NCBI RefSeq assembly: GCF_003254395.2
Contig: NC_037649.1
Location: 11,327,431 to 11,391,430 of the forward strand
Source of the DNA: Apis mellifera
Lineage: Eukaryota > Arthropoda > Insecta > Hymenoptera > Apidae
DNA length: 64,000 bases
Reading direction: 5' to 3'
Under the pieces are notes generated by a model. The model ran no database searches. It had not been told where the DNA came from and saw nothing but the letters and a program-made list of their open reading frames with translations. The first letter of the stretch is position 1, and every line of letters starts with the position of its first letter. This document shows positions 1 through 12,240 of this stretch, in pieces. Both the position numbers and the translations under genes were made by a program.

Positions 1-870
1 TCGTATATAGCCACCCATTATGGATTAACAAAGTTGTTAATTAATATCACGATAGTTACATCCATATTCGCGGTATCTTAATATTATTTCTCAAAATTGT
101 AACTTACATATATGTGAAATTTAAAAAATTTACGTGAAAACGCTTCTTGAAAATTCATTTTAAAAATAAATGAAATAATAACACGTACGTCAATTTATTA
201 AATTTCATAAATTTCATAAAAATGCATTTTTTTGAACACTACACCTGAGATTTCGATGCGTCTTAAGGTGGGTGTATCTTAACGTGTATTATATTTTAAT
301 AGGCAACACTTTCCATCCACATGATTTGATATACAGTAAATGTAGACCCACTTTTATTGTTCGAGTAAACATTATAGGATCCGTTCGTTTTACGAATTAG
401 AGATTATATCTTTATTCCACTTGGTGTTCATTCACTTAGGCTATCTATGATTTTTTTTTTTTCTTCCATACTACGTCTTTAAATAATTTTATCTATTTAA
501 TATAATTGTATATTGTTATATGAAGTAAAATATAATCTATTTGTTTCAAGCTATATTTGTGCAAATGAAACGGCATATTTCTTTGAAAATGTTATGAAAA
601 GATTTCCCAAGGTTTTATAAGTGAAAAACATTTCGTTTGTCAAATTAATTGATTTGTTCGTTCGTATCGTTCACAGATCAGAAAGACGCAATAAACAGCA
701 CTTTTGAATAATTTTTGGATAATTTAAAAAAGAGTTTTTTCTTTCATATAGATCGAAATGTTGTATAATTTTTGTTAAAAATACTAGAGTGTTCATCTTA
801 CAATACCTTAACGCGGACACTAATCGCTATCTTCTTCGTAAAATGTGTCCGGCGTTAAGGAAGCTTCCTG
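1..870. other. 3' flank and probable 3' UTR of the Popeye gene
   Basis: AT-rich sequence with no supported coding exon. The Popeye stop codon lies at 871-873 on the minus strand, so the right part of this stretch should be its 3' UTR. Minus-strand AATAAA hexamers (TTTATT on the plus strand) at 411-416 and 353-358 are candidate poly(A) signals, implying a 3' UTR of roughly 450-520 nt. Short open frames on the plus strand at 789-1315 overlap the last Popeye exons and look like antisense shadows. Confidence 0.4.
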
Positions 871-2784
871 CTATTCTTCGTCCACAATCTCGCAACTGTG
901 ATACTTGCTCGATGAATCTAACCAACTTTCTACACCACTGGATGCCAAATCGTCACAAGACGGCATTTCAGGAAGCGGTTCCATATTTGGTACTCCTTTC
1001 TTCGACAGATTATTCGCTGGACGATCTTTTAAATTAGAAATACCTGCGAAAATTATTAATCATTTAGATAATTATAGATTATTAATAAAGAAAGAACATA
1101 TTCACAAATTATTATTTCTCCTTTCTTCGATTAAAAATTCTTTCTTCAATAAAAAAAAATCATTACCATTATCGGAAGACAAAGATGATTCTTTTCTGCG
1201 AATCAATGCTTGTCTGGATGCTCTTGGACTTCTATATTCGCCGCTTATCGTTAATCCTGCACTGATCGTTGGAAGTCTTATATCCAAATGTGATCCTTTA
1301 TCTGTAACAATCTAACCAAAAATTAGGCTGAGAACGAGATGTTCTCGAGACGATAGTCTTTGATTCAATCCGATTGTAGATGAAAAAATATCAATAATTT
1401 CAGTAATTAGCAACTACTGTTACCTTATTGTTCATAGCGTACAGTTTTGTCGCGATGTCTCTGGCAACCAGCGTTGTTAAAACTGTCGCGAGATATGCTT
1501 CCTTTACTAAAAGATATTCTAATGCAGATCTCTGCCAATATAAATATCTGCACGAACTTGCGGCAACAATCGTCACCTAAAGAACGATTAAACTACAATT
1601 ATTTCAAATAATATTCTATTTTTTTCAATTTTTTATTTACCTTAAATTTGTCATCGACGGATGCTCGAGAACTTTCGAATTCCGGTGAATCTAAAAATTC
1701 GCAAGGCAGAATAGGGTGTAAGAAATTCGAATCGCTAAGAACATTCACTTTGCCGCTCAGCAATAATCCCAATCTGTCGGTACGCGTTAAATTTTGCATT
1801 GCATACGCTTCACCAGCGTGCAAAGACATTATCGATGCAAATTCTGGAGATACCAATCTTTTAAATTGCAGCCGAGATACCTATTTTTAAAAGAAACATT
1901 AGCCAACTTTTATTTATAATTATTGAATGATGCAACGATTTCTTATATACTTTCTTTCCTTTGAAATTTCATTTTATAAAAAATTAATGTTTACGATGTT
2001 CTCCCATTACAAATGTACATCATAAATATTATTTTGTTACGAGAATAAATATTTAAAAACTTTTGTCACATAATAACAGGGAAACAAGAATTTTACGTTA
2101 AGAACATTCGATAATAATCTACAGACACGCGAAAGATTAAGGAGTTGAATCGCGTGAGTAATCATTTTTAGTATATTCACTTTTCAACGTACTCACTTTA
2201 AAGGGATAGAAAAGCGTATGATACGCTTCCTCTAATTCAGGGTCGAAACGGACCGGTCTCATTTGATAAACGATATAAACCAATTGACCGATATTTAGCA
2301 CCAAGAAACTAAAATTCCAAGAGAAAATATCCGGTGCGCAAATCACGTGCCATGCCCAACCAGATAATAACATAAAACCTGAAATAAATGAATTTCGAAA
2401 AATAAAGTGTTATTTAATTTAAATTCTAAATACTTGTAAAGTCACTGGTCATTGAAAGAATGATAAATCAATTTACCTATTATTAAAACAGAATGCATGA
2501 ATAATATCCCTTTTCTAGAGGAGGGCGCCGAATATGACAACGCAAAGCAAAAATTCGCCAATTGAAATAATATATGCTGCGGTTGCTGCCACAAACACAA
2601 TGCTGTGTTACCTGAAAATAGTACAAAAAAAAAAAAAACAAAATTGTGTTTTAAAAAATTTGTACGCTTTAATAATCACAGATTATAGAAATTACATAGG
2701 AGGAAAACAAATATAGCGTTAAATTTTACCTAATGCGGTGATATTGTACGAGGGAAGAGGGTCGTGTCCAAGTCCAGGACTCAT
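871..2784 (-). CDS. bves: Popeye domain-containing protein (POPDC/bves family), 7 exons, 360 aa
   Basis: Exons read right to left: 2784-2730, 2611-2477, 2378-2197, 1880-1641, 1576-1424, 1311-1167, 1043-871. All introns are GT-AG, the joins keep frame, and the exons sum to 361 codons including TAG. The protein has a short N-terminal outside segment with an N-I-T glycosylation sequon (residues 14-16), three hydrophobic helices (about 32-48, 54-76, 84-102) and then the cytosolic Popeye domain. Family landmarks are WAWHVICAPDIFSWNF (71-86), RPVRFDPELEE, SLHAGEAYAMQ and the cyclic-nucleotide pocket motifs DSP (188-190) and FKVTI (203-207). Family knowledge: POPDC proteins bind cAMP at the plasma membrane and modulate ion channels and vesicle traffic, mostly in muscle. 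The pocket motif is usually FQVTI; here Q is K. The Ser/Asp/Glu-rich C-terminal tail (exon 7) is poorly conserved, so exons 6-7 are less certain: without the 1166 donor, exon 6 would read to a stop at 1102. Confidence 0.93.
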
Positions 2785-4400
2785 GTTGACTAAATCGCTA
2801 TCGATGAATGATGTAAAGGGAAAGAGAAGAACGATGAATCTCTAACAGCTACTCGTTCCTAGCATCCATGCTCACTGGTTTGTTTTGGTGAAATTTACCA
2901 GTCTCGAAGCAGGGGCGCGGCGTATGCCACCCCCTTTGGCGCTTGCGTCAACTCTTAAGATCGATTAGATTCCGTGTTGATGATGCAAATAATTTTCAAC
3001 AAGTTATATCCATTGTAGGCAAGTTAGAAACTCGTTGATAAAGTTGATTGTACGGAATATTTTTCATCGATAAGTTAGATGATTTTTCATAAATAAATTT
3101 AAAAATTAACATCATATATATATTTATATTATTTGAAAATATTTGCAAAAAAAAAATAACATTATTTGAAAATAATAAAGTTCCAATTATTAAAATTAAT
3201 ATTAATATTTATTAAATATTGATATTAAATTCTTAAAAATTAAATTCGTCCAATTTCTCTACTTATTTCTCCACCATTAATATCAATATTCTAAGAATTC
3301 ATAGATCGAGAAGATTTTATAAATCTTACGATTCTTTCTTGAAAATCTCTTAATATAAATATTTAAAAATATCCTCATCTAAATTTTCTAATTCTATATT
3401 CTCTAACGTTATATTATATATTTTAAAGCTATTTTTCTTATTTAGAATATTATAATGATTTTTAAGTCTAAAAATAATTATTTTTTGATTCTTAAATTGT
3501 TTTTAGACTCTTAAATTATATTACATCAAACTATGCTACTGAAATCAATAAAAGTGTCAAATAATGGCTAATGAATGAAATCACGTAGAATATCAAAGAT
3601 TACTAAGGATATGTTTTTTTATTAACAAATAGAAAAGTTTAGACCGCGAATATATCATAAAAGTACGTTACTTTGGTCAGAATTTTGAAATTGAACTTTA
3701 TGTGATAACTTTAAGTGATCGAACTATGTAATATTATATCTTTGTCATTCTTTTTATATTAGATATTATATCATTTAATAATCTTTTCTTTTCTTTATAA
3801 TTATAATAAATATTTTTCGAGTTAAGAATACAAAAAAATCATACTTTCTTCATTTCACTTGATCCAATTCGCATCTTGCATTATCAAACGAACATCAACA
3901 AAATTGAAACTGCACAAATTGAACAATATAATTTATTATTCGACTTAATATACACAACGTAAATCATTATATAATCTTCGAATAATTATTCGTTAGATCA
4001 GAAATTAATTTAAAGAATGATCGATAAAACATTCTTGAAAATCTATAGAAAATTATCAAATAAAAAATTAATGATACGTTTGGTAAAAATTAGGTTAAAA
4101 TGAAAAAATATATACATATATATATATTGAAGAGAAAATGAAAAATTAACAATTTTTCAAAGTAACAAATATGTTATATTAAGAAAAAAACAAATAAAAA
4201 TAAGAAAATATTAAAATAAAACGAAAATAATAAACGAAATAAAAATTCGAAGCAAGATACACAATGATTATTGAAACGATATCTGACACCATCGAGAAAA
4301 AGTTGTAGAAAGAGGGTCAACGTCTTGAACAATCGTTCGAGCAAATATACGCGTTCGTCAACCCAATAGAAGATTGCATCCGTCGCGAGAGGTCGCAAGC
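2785..4400. other. Popeye 5' flank / intergenic, no gene seen
   Basis: 2785-2960 is less AT-rich than its surroundings, with a GC-rich patch near 2910-2950. It directly precedes the Popeye ATG on the minus strand, so it probably contains that gene's 5' UTR and promoter. From about 2990 to 4400 the DNA is very AT-rich, with no open frame of note and no recognisable repeat family. Confidence 0.35.
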
Positions 4401-4690
4401 ATACGCTCGGCCGCTCGGTCGTAATACACCGACCGAGGTTTCATCCGACTGTTCAGAAATCTACATTCTCACGGATGCATCATCGGTCAAGACCGTGCAA
4501 CGCTACGGTAGGTTTGGGGAAAAATAGACGGTCGAGACTAGCCCGTCCAATCGGGTTTGCGGACCACCATCGTCTATCTCGATAGCACATGCGCTTTTCA
4601 CCCTTGGCCAGAGGCTACGCCAGCAGATGACACTGCGATTTCACCCCAGCTTCCTCCTCTCGCTCTCCTCTCGCCCTTTCTCCTTCTCTC
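4400..4690 (+). promoter_or_regulatory. Probable core promoter region of EF1-alpha F2
   Basis: An abrupt change from AT-rich to mixed-composition sequence with many CpGs (about 4390-4640) precedes a long pyrimidine-rich tract (about 4650-4710). That tract resembles the CT-rich start sites (TOP type) of translation-factor genes. No clear TATA box is seen. The assignment rests on composition and on the strong splice donor just downstream at 4800. Confidence 0.4.
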
Positions 4691-4799
4691 CCTTCGCAAC
4701 TCTCTCTGTCACCGTGTCCCGTCCTAGTGGCTAGAAGCGACCACGGAAATACGTGCGATACCACGCGGATTTTCCAGCCTCTCCATCCCGTCGATACCG
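4690..4799 (+). other. Candidate non-coding first exon of EF1-alpha F2
   Basis: A pyrimidine-rich start is followed by a strong donor (GTAAGT at 4800-4805). The first acceptor near the EF1-alpha start codon is TTTTGCAG ending at 8069, which leaves a 17-nt leader before ATG at 8087. EF1-alpha genes in animals commonly carry such a 5' UTR intron. The pairing of this donor with that acceptor is inferred, and the transcription start is only approximate. Confidence 0.45.
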
Positions 4800-5859
4800 G
4801 TAAGTAAAATCATACCAATTCAACTTCGGTCGAAACTATTTCACAAGATAACGCGACGCACTAGAGATTCATCTTGAACCTGGAATAGAATATGGTATAA
4901 GAGAGCAACGCGGAAGTTAATCAGAGCCGGCCGCTTGCCGACATATTGATTCGGTGCAAATCCGCCCTGTGCATATATTTCGCATTATTTCATCAGTAAT
5001 CAATCAATTCGATATTTTTCCAGTTGATTCGTTCCGTGTACGTGATTTTATAACCAAGGATATTGGTAGAAAGAAATGGTCGGTCGGGTAGAGTAGCAGT
5101 AGGCGAGGGACCGGGGACTTGGCGAGAAGTGCGCCACTAGTTGGTTACCGCGGCCATTACGCGAGCGGTCGAAGGCGATCGTTGCGCGACGATATTGCAC
5201 TAGTTTGATTCGCGTTCACGAGACGAGATCGAATCATCACTAATCTTTTTACTTTGTGTTCAATTTTCCAAAATCCTGTTGGGAAATAGGTAAGCGTATA
5301 AGAATTCGTTTTAACAGTGGACCGGCTATTTAATCTCGCCTTAACCTCTTTACCCCCGAACAACAGCAGTTGCATCATACGAGTTGCGTGTCGAAATGTC
5401 GCGAAACGTGTATACGATCTACGTATTCTACGATCGGGGAAATTGGGATCGATGAATCGTGTAATTCTTTCGAGAAATTCTCGAATGTTTGAAGTAGTTC
5501 GATAGGCGATGCAAGAATCGCGAGCTTGAAATTGTTGGTCGCGAAATGGCTGCTTCGCTCGGTCGCTCCGACTATTATTAGAAGAGGCCGGCATATGCGA
5601 ATCGTTGCATGCTATCGAACGTGTGCGCTTCATTAGCGTGATTCTGCGGGATCGTTGAGTCGTTCGAGTTTTATTCTATCTAAAATTTGTGGGAAAAGTG
5701 AAAATGTGAAAGAAGAAAAAAATAAGTATAATAATTTAAAAGAAGAAAGTGATAACGATAAATAATAGAATTTAAAAAATAACATCGATCGAAAGTGGGG
5801 ATTGGATCGCGAGAATCAATTTTTCGTCGAGTGAAAATTAAAACGGAAAGAGAATCTGA

Positions 5860-5892
<33 letters not shown>

Positions 5893-8069
5893 TAGGACTC
5901 GAGTGAATAAGCGCGCATACTCGTACCGATGGTATTTTCGATGTGGCCCGCATGGGGCCCTTTCGTCGAATCAATACCCTTCGCGGTTCGCCAGCTAGCC
6001 TCCGTTGACACGTAAATATTAATTGTTCCTTCGATAGTCGATAACGTACAACGAACTCTGTTCGAACGAGCAATTACGAAGTGATATAAGTTAAACTGCA
6101 ATAATCCTAGAGGAATCGGATTGTAATCGTGACCGTCCATCGCCAATCGAGTATTTATCCTAAGGAGAAAAGTGTTACGCAGTCCATCGATCATGCCAAC
6201 GAAATTTCGCTCGTTTTCTTTTTTAATAATCAAACATTCGTAACTTTCTAATAATATATTTTTAACGAAAATTATAAGATTCGATCATTTTGCCAAATTA
6301 TTTCATAGAAGGTGTTAATATTAACGAGATGTAACGGATCTTAGAGCGAATATTTGAAATTTAATGGAAAAAATGAACAATTTCCATTTTGCTCGTTGGA
6401 GAAAGATAGTTGCAGCAGTATGGGGAGTATGTTCTTGAAGGGTTGCTATTCAATTTGTAAGTCTTTATCAACAGTCTTTTACGCAACGTGGCGAGGAGAG
6501 AGTTAAGATAAGATAAGATAAGTCAACGAAGTAATTTTTTTCAAAATATTTGTAATACGAAACGAAATATCTCGTATAATAAGTTTTAGAAAAAATTGTA
6601 TCTAATTTCAAATTTTCATGTATTTTCATAGAATTTGTTTCATATAATATCTTTTCGATATTTTTTTTTTTATGCCTTTCATCTAAATTATTATTAGATA
6701 TATTTAATTTATCCAATCTTCTCAGATATCATCTAGATAAATTTTCAATTTGATAAATTTCGAATCATAACGAATGTTTTACGAGCTTAATTTCATACGT
6801 TCATTGAACGCAAATTATTCTAAATAGCTACATGATTCGTTGAATTCGAGCAATCGATACAGCTCCTTGTCACTGTGTGAAGCGTACACATAAACGTGTC
6901 AACGCAGGAAACGTTTGTTACGTAACCGATATTTGAGTACTTTTTTCAATGAATACAAATAATATTTCTCGTGACTTAAAATCATGTACTGAAAAAAGAA
7001 AAGACTGTAATTTCGAGTTTATCGTATCATATATACTCTTGCATTTATAAAAAGATAATAAATTATCGTTGAAAAAAAATCCTTTAATAGACTCTATTAA
7101 ATGACAAATTTTATACTTTATATATTTTTATTAACGAATTCAATTTCTTAAATTTTCAATATAGAGATATGTATTAATTGTTTATCACGTTCAATTGTTT
7201 AATATTATTTGCATAAATGTTACAGCGGATTTAACGTTAAGATATGATACTTCTATCGCGTGGCAAAATGAAACACAGAATTGAGACAATTGCGATCACG
7301 TCAAAGTTTGTTAACGAAAAACTGTTGCCGACCATCTGGAATATCTGGTATGCCAGTAGTATAGGCAAGCGTACGATCAGCCGTGATCCGTACGGTTTGG
7401 TTGGTTGGTCGCGAATCAATGTTTCGTATCCCCATGCGTATAACGAATAATTTCCGTGATATCGAATTCCAATCAATCATTAATGACATATACCGCCAAT
7501 TATACGTAAATGAACAGGGATATATATACGAGAAGGATTAATTCGGTGAATCCAGTGATTTCTCGCTTTTGGTTCGTGTTCAGTCATAAAAATTGGCTAC
7601 ATAAAACGAATCAATGATACGTGCATATTATTTAAAAAAATGATATTCACTATGTGAAATCAGCGTAAAAATAATAATCACGTTTTAGAATTTCAAATTT
7701 CGAAGGAATCGGTATAAAGTTAATTTAAAATGAATTATCGATTAGAACATATATGTGCATCTGGCCTTTATCTTTGGCCGAGCTTATTTATATCGTGTCA
7801 AAAGAAAGTTGTAATCGAGAGTAAAAATCTTAAAAGTTTAGAATAAAGGTGTATTAAAAAAAAAAAAAAAAAAAAGGGCTATTTTTATACGGATAAAATA
7901 TCGTTAAAGTTTCTTTTCTCTCTCTTTCCTCTCTCTCTCTCTCATAATCAAAAGTAAATTAACACATTGTGAAAAGAATATCGCGCGCGACGCCTAATCT
8001 GGTTTCCACGAGGCGAGGCAGAAATCGATAGCGAAAAGCGAGTATTCACGTAGGTGGTGAATTTTGCAG
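4800..8069 (+). other. Large 5' UTR intron of EF1-alpha F2 (inferred)
   Basis: About 3.3 kb with no conserved coding sequence. It contains a 29-T run (5862-5890), a triple AAGAT-type repeat near 6499-6521, a 20-A run (7856-7875) and a CT-rich tract (about 7915-7945). A 158-codon minus-strand open frame at 5157-5633 lies in the CpG-rich first kilobase. It has no recognisable domain and no plausible splice partner, so it is treated as chance. The GC-rich 4.8-6.2 kb part could hold intronic enhancer sequence. Confidence 0.4.
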
Positions 8070-8086
8070 GTAGCTAGAGCGTCGAC

Positions 8087-10586
8087 ATGGGTAAGGAGAA
8101 GATTCATATAAACATCGTGGTGATCGGCCACGTTGATTCGGGCAAGTCGACGACTACCGGTCATCTGATTTACAAATGCGGCGGCATCGACAAGCGTACC
8201 ATCGAAAAGTTCGAGAAGGAGGCTCAAGAAATGGGCAAGGGCTCGTTCAAGTACGCCTGGGTGTTGGACAAGCTGAAGGCTGAACGCGAGCGTGGTATCA
8301 CGATCGATATCGCCCTGTGGAAGTTCGAGACTGCGAAATATTACGTGACGATCATAGACGCGCCTGGGCATCGCGATTTCATCAAAAATATGATCACCGG
8401 GACGAGTCAGGCCGATTGTGCCGTGTTAATAGTCGCGGCTGGTATAGGTGAATTCGAAGCTGGTATCTCGAAGAACGGACAGACGCGCGAACACGCTTTG
8501 CTGGCGTTCACGCTTGGGGTCAAGCAGTTGATCGTTGGAGTGAACAAGATGGACATGACCGATCCTCCGTATTCGGAGGCCCGTTTCGAGGAGATCAAGA
8601 AAGAGGTGTCATCGTACATAAAAAAGATCGGTTACAACACAGCCTCGGTCGCGTTCGTACCGATCTCCGGATGGCACGGCGACAACATGTTGGAACCCTC
8701 GCCGAAGACACCGTGGTACAAGGGATGGAAAGTGGAGCGCAAAGATGGTAACGCTGACGGAAAGACCCTGATCGAAGCTCTCGACGCTATATTACCGCCG
8801 TCCAGACCTACCGATAAGGCTCTTCGTTTACCGCTTCAGGACGTTTATAAGATCGGTGGTATCGGTACTGTACCGGTCGGTCGGGTGGAGACCGGTATTT
8901 TGAAACCAGGTATGGATCGATATTAGGAACGGTGTTAAGCGTGCGAGCTCAGAGAATCGAGGAATCTTTCGTTTCTTGGATCCTTAAAATTTATGAAATT
9001 TTAATTGCTCGTCGCACGCATGTTTCCCTTCAAAAAATCACTCGAAGAAATTTCTTAGTTTTTTTCTTAAAAGTTAAACTTTCGTATCAGATATCGCGCA
9101 TTAATGTTGAATGTTGGACGCACAGGTATGCTGGTAACATTCGCTCCAGCAGCGCTCACCACCGAAGTGAAATCGGTCGAGATGCATCACGAGGCATTGA
9201 CGGAGGCGTTACCCGGGGACAACGTTGGCTTCAACGTGAAGAACATTTCTGTGAAAGAGTTGAGGCGTGGTTACGTGGCGGGAGATTCGAAAAATCAACC
9301 GCCACGGGGGGCAGCCGATTTCACAGCGCAGGTGATCGTCCTCAATCATCCTGGGCAGATAAGCAACGGTTATACACCGGTGCTCGATTGTCACACCGCT
9401 CATATCGCTTGCAAATTTGCGGAGATCAAGGAGAAATGCGACCGCCGTACCGGCAAGACCACCGAGGAGAATCCGAAGAGCATCAAGAGCGGAGACGCCG
9501 CGATCGTGATGTTGCAACCTACTAAGCCGATGTGCGTCGAAGCTTTCCAGGAATTCCCTCCGCTTGGTCGCTTCGCGGTTCGCGACATGCGTCAGACCGT
9601 CGCTGTGGGCGTCATTAAGGTACGCTTCTCTTCTATTCATCTTTTCTTCTTTAACTTCAACGTAATCACGCATCGATGAATTAAAATCGATATAAATATA
9701 ATATTTTTGTAAAAGATCTTTCGCGCTTTCAATCGTGTTTGTAAAATGTTATAAATTCATCGATTCGTGGTAATTAATTTGAAAAAATTGGAAAGATTAA
9801 TCTATACAGGTCGTAATGCGATAATTTCACCTTTGATATTTGGTAATTTTCAATGACTCAAATGTCATGGCAATATGACAAAAGTATAATGACTTTTCTC
9901 GTTTTATTCCAGGCATCTGACATCTCTTCGTTCTTGTCATGCAATCTAATTTCGGATATAGTAAACCATCAGAACTTCATTTCCGCGATACAAAAATATT
10001 TTTTCAATTTGTCGTAAAAGAAAAAAAAATTACAATCTATAATAATACATTTCCAATGGAATTAATAATTATTTCTATACAAAAAAAAAAATAAATTTTC
10101 AAAATAATTTTGATATTTTGCCAATATATTTTTGAATTTCGAAGAAAGTTATAGCAAAGAAATTTTAGTACGATTAAAATTTGAAAAAGATGAATTATTT
10201 TTTCAAATATTGGGTATATATAGAGAATACTTCATCAGGATATAAAAAAAATGAATGACGTTCAACCCTGGTCCGATAACGTGAAATATTTGGTAAATAA
10301 ATGATAACGCAACATCAATTGTGATAAAAAAATAGATGGACGAATACTCTGTATTTAACGATGCCACCGATAATTTGGATACGAAATAAACGTTTGAAAT
10401 ATATCGTGATATATCGATGGAAATTCTTTTCCATCGATATTCGACGATATAAAAAAATACGTAAGGTAAAAATTTTGGGAAAAAATATTAACATTTAAAA
10501 TTTCTTATGTTTCATAGAGTGTCACCTTTAAAGATACCCAGGGCAAGGTCACAAAGGCCGCGGAGAAAGCCCAGAAGAAAAAGTAA
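8087..10586 (+). CDS. EF1a-F2: Translation elongation factor 1-alpha, F2 paralogue, 3 coding exons, 461 aa
   Basis: Exons 8087-8909, 9126-9619 and 10518-10586. Introns fall after coding nt 823 and 1317, and the joins read ILKPG-MLVTF and VGVIK-SVTF. The protein is the GTPase that delivers aminoacyl-tRNA to the ribosomal A site. The G1 loop GHVDSGKST (14-22), switch-II DAPGHRDF, NKMD guanine-specificity motif and SGWHGDNM segment are all intact. The two beta-barrel domains (about residues 240-430) are complete, with the conserved CHTAHIACKF segment. The start is fixed by the universal MGKEK-type N-terminus and a good context (GACATGG). Length is the family standard of about 461. Codons favour G/C in third position relative to flanking DNA, as expected of a highly expressed gene. 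Bees carry an additional EF1-alpha copy (F1). Assignment to F2 rests on the internal introns and on similarity to the Apis protein as I know it. Confidence 0.97.
8910..9125 (+). other. EF1-alpha F2 coding intron 1
   Basis: 216-nt GT-AG intron that interrupts the Gly codon between ILKP and MLVTF. It is AT-rich compared with its flanking exons. The upstream exon frame runs into a stop at about 8924 and the downstream exon restores the EF1-alpha sequence exactly. Bee F2 introns of this kind are used as phylogenetic markers. Confidence 0.9.
9620..10517 (+). other. EF1-alpha F2 coding intron 2
   Basis: 898-nt GT-AG intron in phase 0, after VGVIK and before a 22-residue terminal exon. It is AT-rich with short A runs near 10020 and 10080. 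No conserved element or nested gene is seen. Confidence 0.88.
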
Positions 10587-10940
10587 CCATCAAGCTTCCT
10601 CGGAAGCTCGCAGTCCGCCGGCTGGTGCCCGACGAGTGTCTCCTCCGCGATGAGGTCCTTGGATAGGATGCAGTGTGCCGCGGCTGCTCCATTCAACTCA
10701 TACTCGACTAATAATAATAATACAAAAAATGAAAAGATGTTGTGCTTACCCCCGTTACATTATCCGGTAGTATTGAATCCGCGCATCTATCCGAATTTGC
10801 ACATTCAGTTCACCCATGCCCCGCGCACACCCCACATATGCTAGGTGGATTCTTACGTTTTTACTTAATTCTTTACATTGACGAATATGTGTCCAATTAC
10901 AGGTAAACAACCATTTAAAGATGATAAACGTATATAAAGT

Positions 10941-10975
10941 AAAAAAGAAAAAAAAAAAAAAAAAAAAAAAAAAAA
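10941..10975 (+). repeat. Poly(A) tract
   Basis: Near-pure A run of about 35 bp with one G interruption, in the EF1-alpha 3' UTR. Confidence 0.95.
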
Positions 10976-11037
10976 GAAAACGTAATACTCAGTTCCCTTG
11001 AACTCTGTGTAGTTAGGTTTTTCAATTAAATGTATCG

Positions 11038-11079
<42 letters not shown>
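11038..11079 (+). repeat. (ACA)14 microsatellite
   Basis: Pure trinucleotide array of 42 bp inside the inferred EF1-alpha 3' UTR. Confidence 0.95.
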
Positions 11080-11780
11080 TTACTATACTACCAACAGTTG
11101 ACCACAGACGGGATGATGTCGTGCGATTATCACAGCTTATTGCGCGAAACGAAACACGAGGCAGCGGCCGGCCATGAGATCAGCAGAAATTCCGCTCTCG
11201 CACCGCGACTCGATAACGCTCTTGTCCACGCTTTCTTCTCGCTTTTTACGAGGGAAACGCGAAAGAGAATGCGTAATACGCGTATATGCATCCCATATGT
11301 TGTACACACATACACGTGCGCGCGCGCGCGCATATACATATATGCATACATATATACACACACTCTCGTATACCTAACCAATCAGAAACCCGGCACAAAG
11401 AACCTGATGCGATTCAGAATTGGACACATGCAATTGGTTGCTCCCGCTGCTGCCTCGCATCCCCGACTTTTTAATCGATTTCTTTTCGAAGGATTCATTA
11501 AAGGCTGATTTGTTCCAAGACTTGGTTGCCTCGCTGCGAATAATTTTATTACTTGTATAAGAAATGTATTTATCTCTAGTTAGGGAACATTAGACTGTGC
11601 TCCCAATCCCTTTAGCGGTTCGAGGGAAACTTACTCCCGATCGAGGAGATCGGCTCGATCGATTTCGATTCCTTGGTCTCGAGAGCGAGTTTCCATTCCG
11701 AGTTGCCTGTGTTAATCTCGGTACCCCTAATAGACGCGTTCTACTATTGTTTTGACCCTTAGCCAGTATTATGTTGATGT

Positions 11781-11786
11781 AATAAA
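11781..11786 (+). terminator. Candidate poly(A) signal of EF1-alpha F2
   Basis: AATAAA followed by an A run. It is the first canonical hexamer well placed before the convergent cwo transcription unit. A genomic A run next to it could also mimic a cleavage site in cDNA libraries. Confidence 0.4.
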
Positions 11787-12193
11787 AAAAAAATTTTAAT
11801 CGCATTGTTTCTTTATTTCCTCCTTTAATTCCTGAAATCATTCCTTTACAACAAATCCCGTATTTCAATCCTTATCGAAAATTGATATTCAAATGTCGAA
11901 TCGTTTCTCGTAATTCTATCTCGTATTAAAATTGAAATTTCTCATTTTCCTTTTCCCATCTTTCCGACAATGATAACGAAGAAATGGAAAAGCATCACCT
12001 CACCTCGGATCTCTTTTTATATTCTTAGATCGAAACAACGAATGATAATAATTCGATCCGTTTATCCGTACAATGATAAATTCGTGAGAGGAGGATAATT
12101 TATGACAGATAAGATAAAAGGGATAGAGGAGTATGGTAAATATAATTTATTCCGCATAAATTCTTCGTTAACGTTACAACTAGACGTAGTATG

Positions 12194-12195
<2 letters not shown>

Positions 12196-12238
<43 letters not shown>

Positions 12239-12240
12239 TT
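12196..12240. repeat. (AT)n array
   Basis: Almost pure alternating AT for about 45 bp, with single C interruptions. Confidence 0.9.

Larger units (their letters stand above)
10587..11800 (+). other. EF1-alpha F2 3' UTR, rich in simple repeats
   Basis: Follows the TAA at 10584-10586. It contains a near-pure A run (about 10941-10975), a 42-bp ACA trinucleotide array (11038-11079) and a mixed CA/CG/TA purine-pyrimidine stretch (about 11300-11365). The best poly(A) signal is AATAAA at 11781-11786. The UTR length (about 1.2 kb) is an inference from that signal. Short open frames here are low-complexity translations of the repeats. Confidence 0.45.

Noticed and set aside
5157..5633. 158-codon minus-strand open frame in the EF1-alpha 5' intron
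   Set aside because: No recognisable domain, Arg/Ser-rich, and located in CpG-rich DNA where stop codons are rare on both strands. No supporting splice partner or family motif.
6499..6521. AAGAT triple repeat as a GATA-factor cluster
   Set aside because: Too short and simple to separate from a microsatellite seed.
7994..8371. 125-codon minus-strand frame over the EF1-alpha start
   Set aside because: Antisense shadow of the GC-rich EF1-alpha first coding exon.
8932..9525. 197-codon plus-strand frame overlapping EF1-alpha exon 2
   Set aside because: Out of frame with EF1-alpha and partly in the intron. Its openness comes from the codon bias of the real exon.
11125..11140. Sequence resembling the miR-2 family seed
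   Set aside because: It is the seed itself on the plus strand without a hairpin partner visible nearby, and it is not a target complement in the EF1-alpha 3' UTR orientation.
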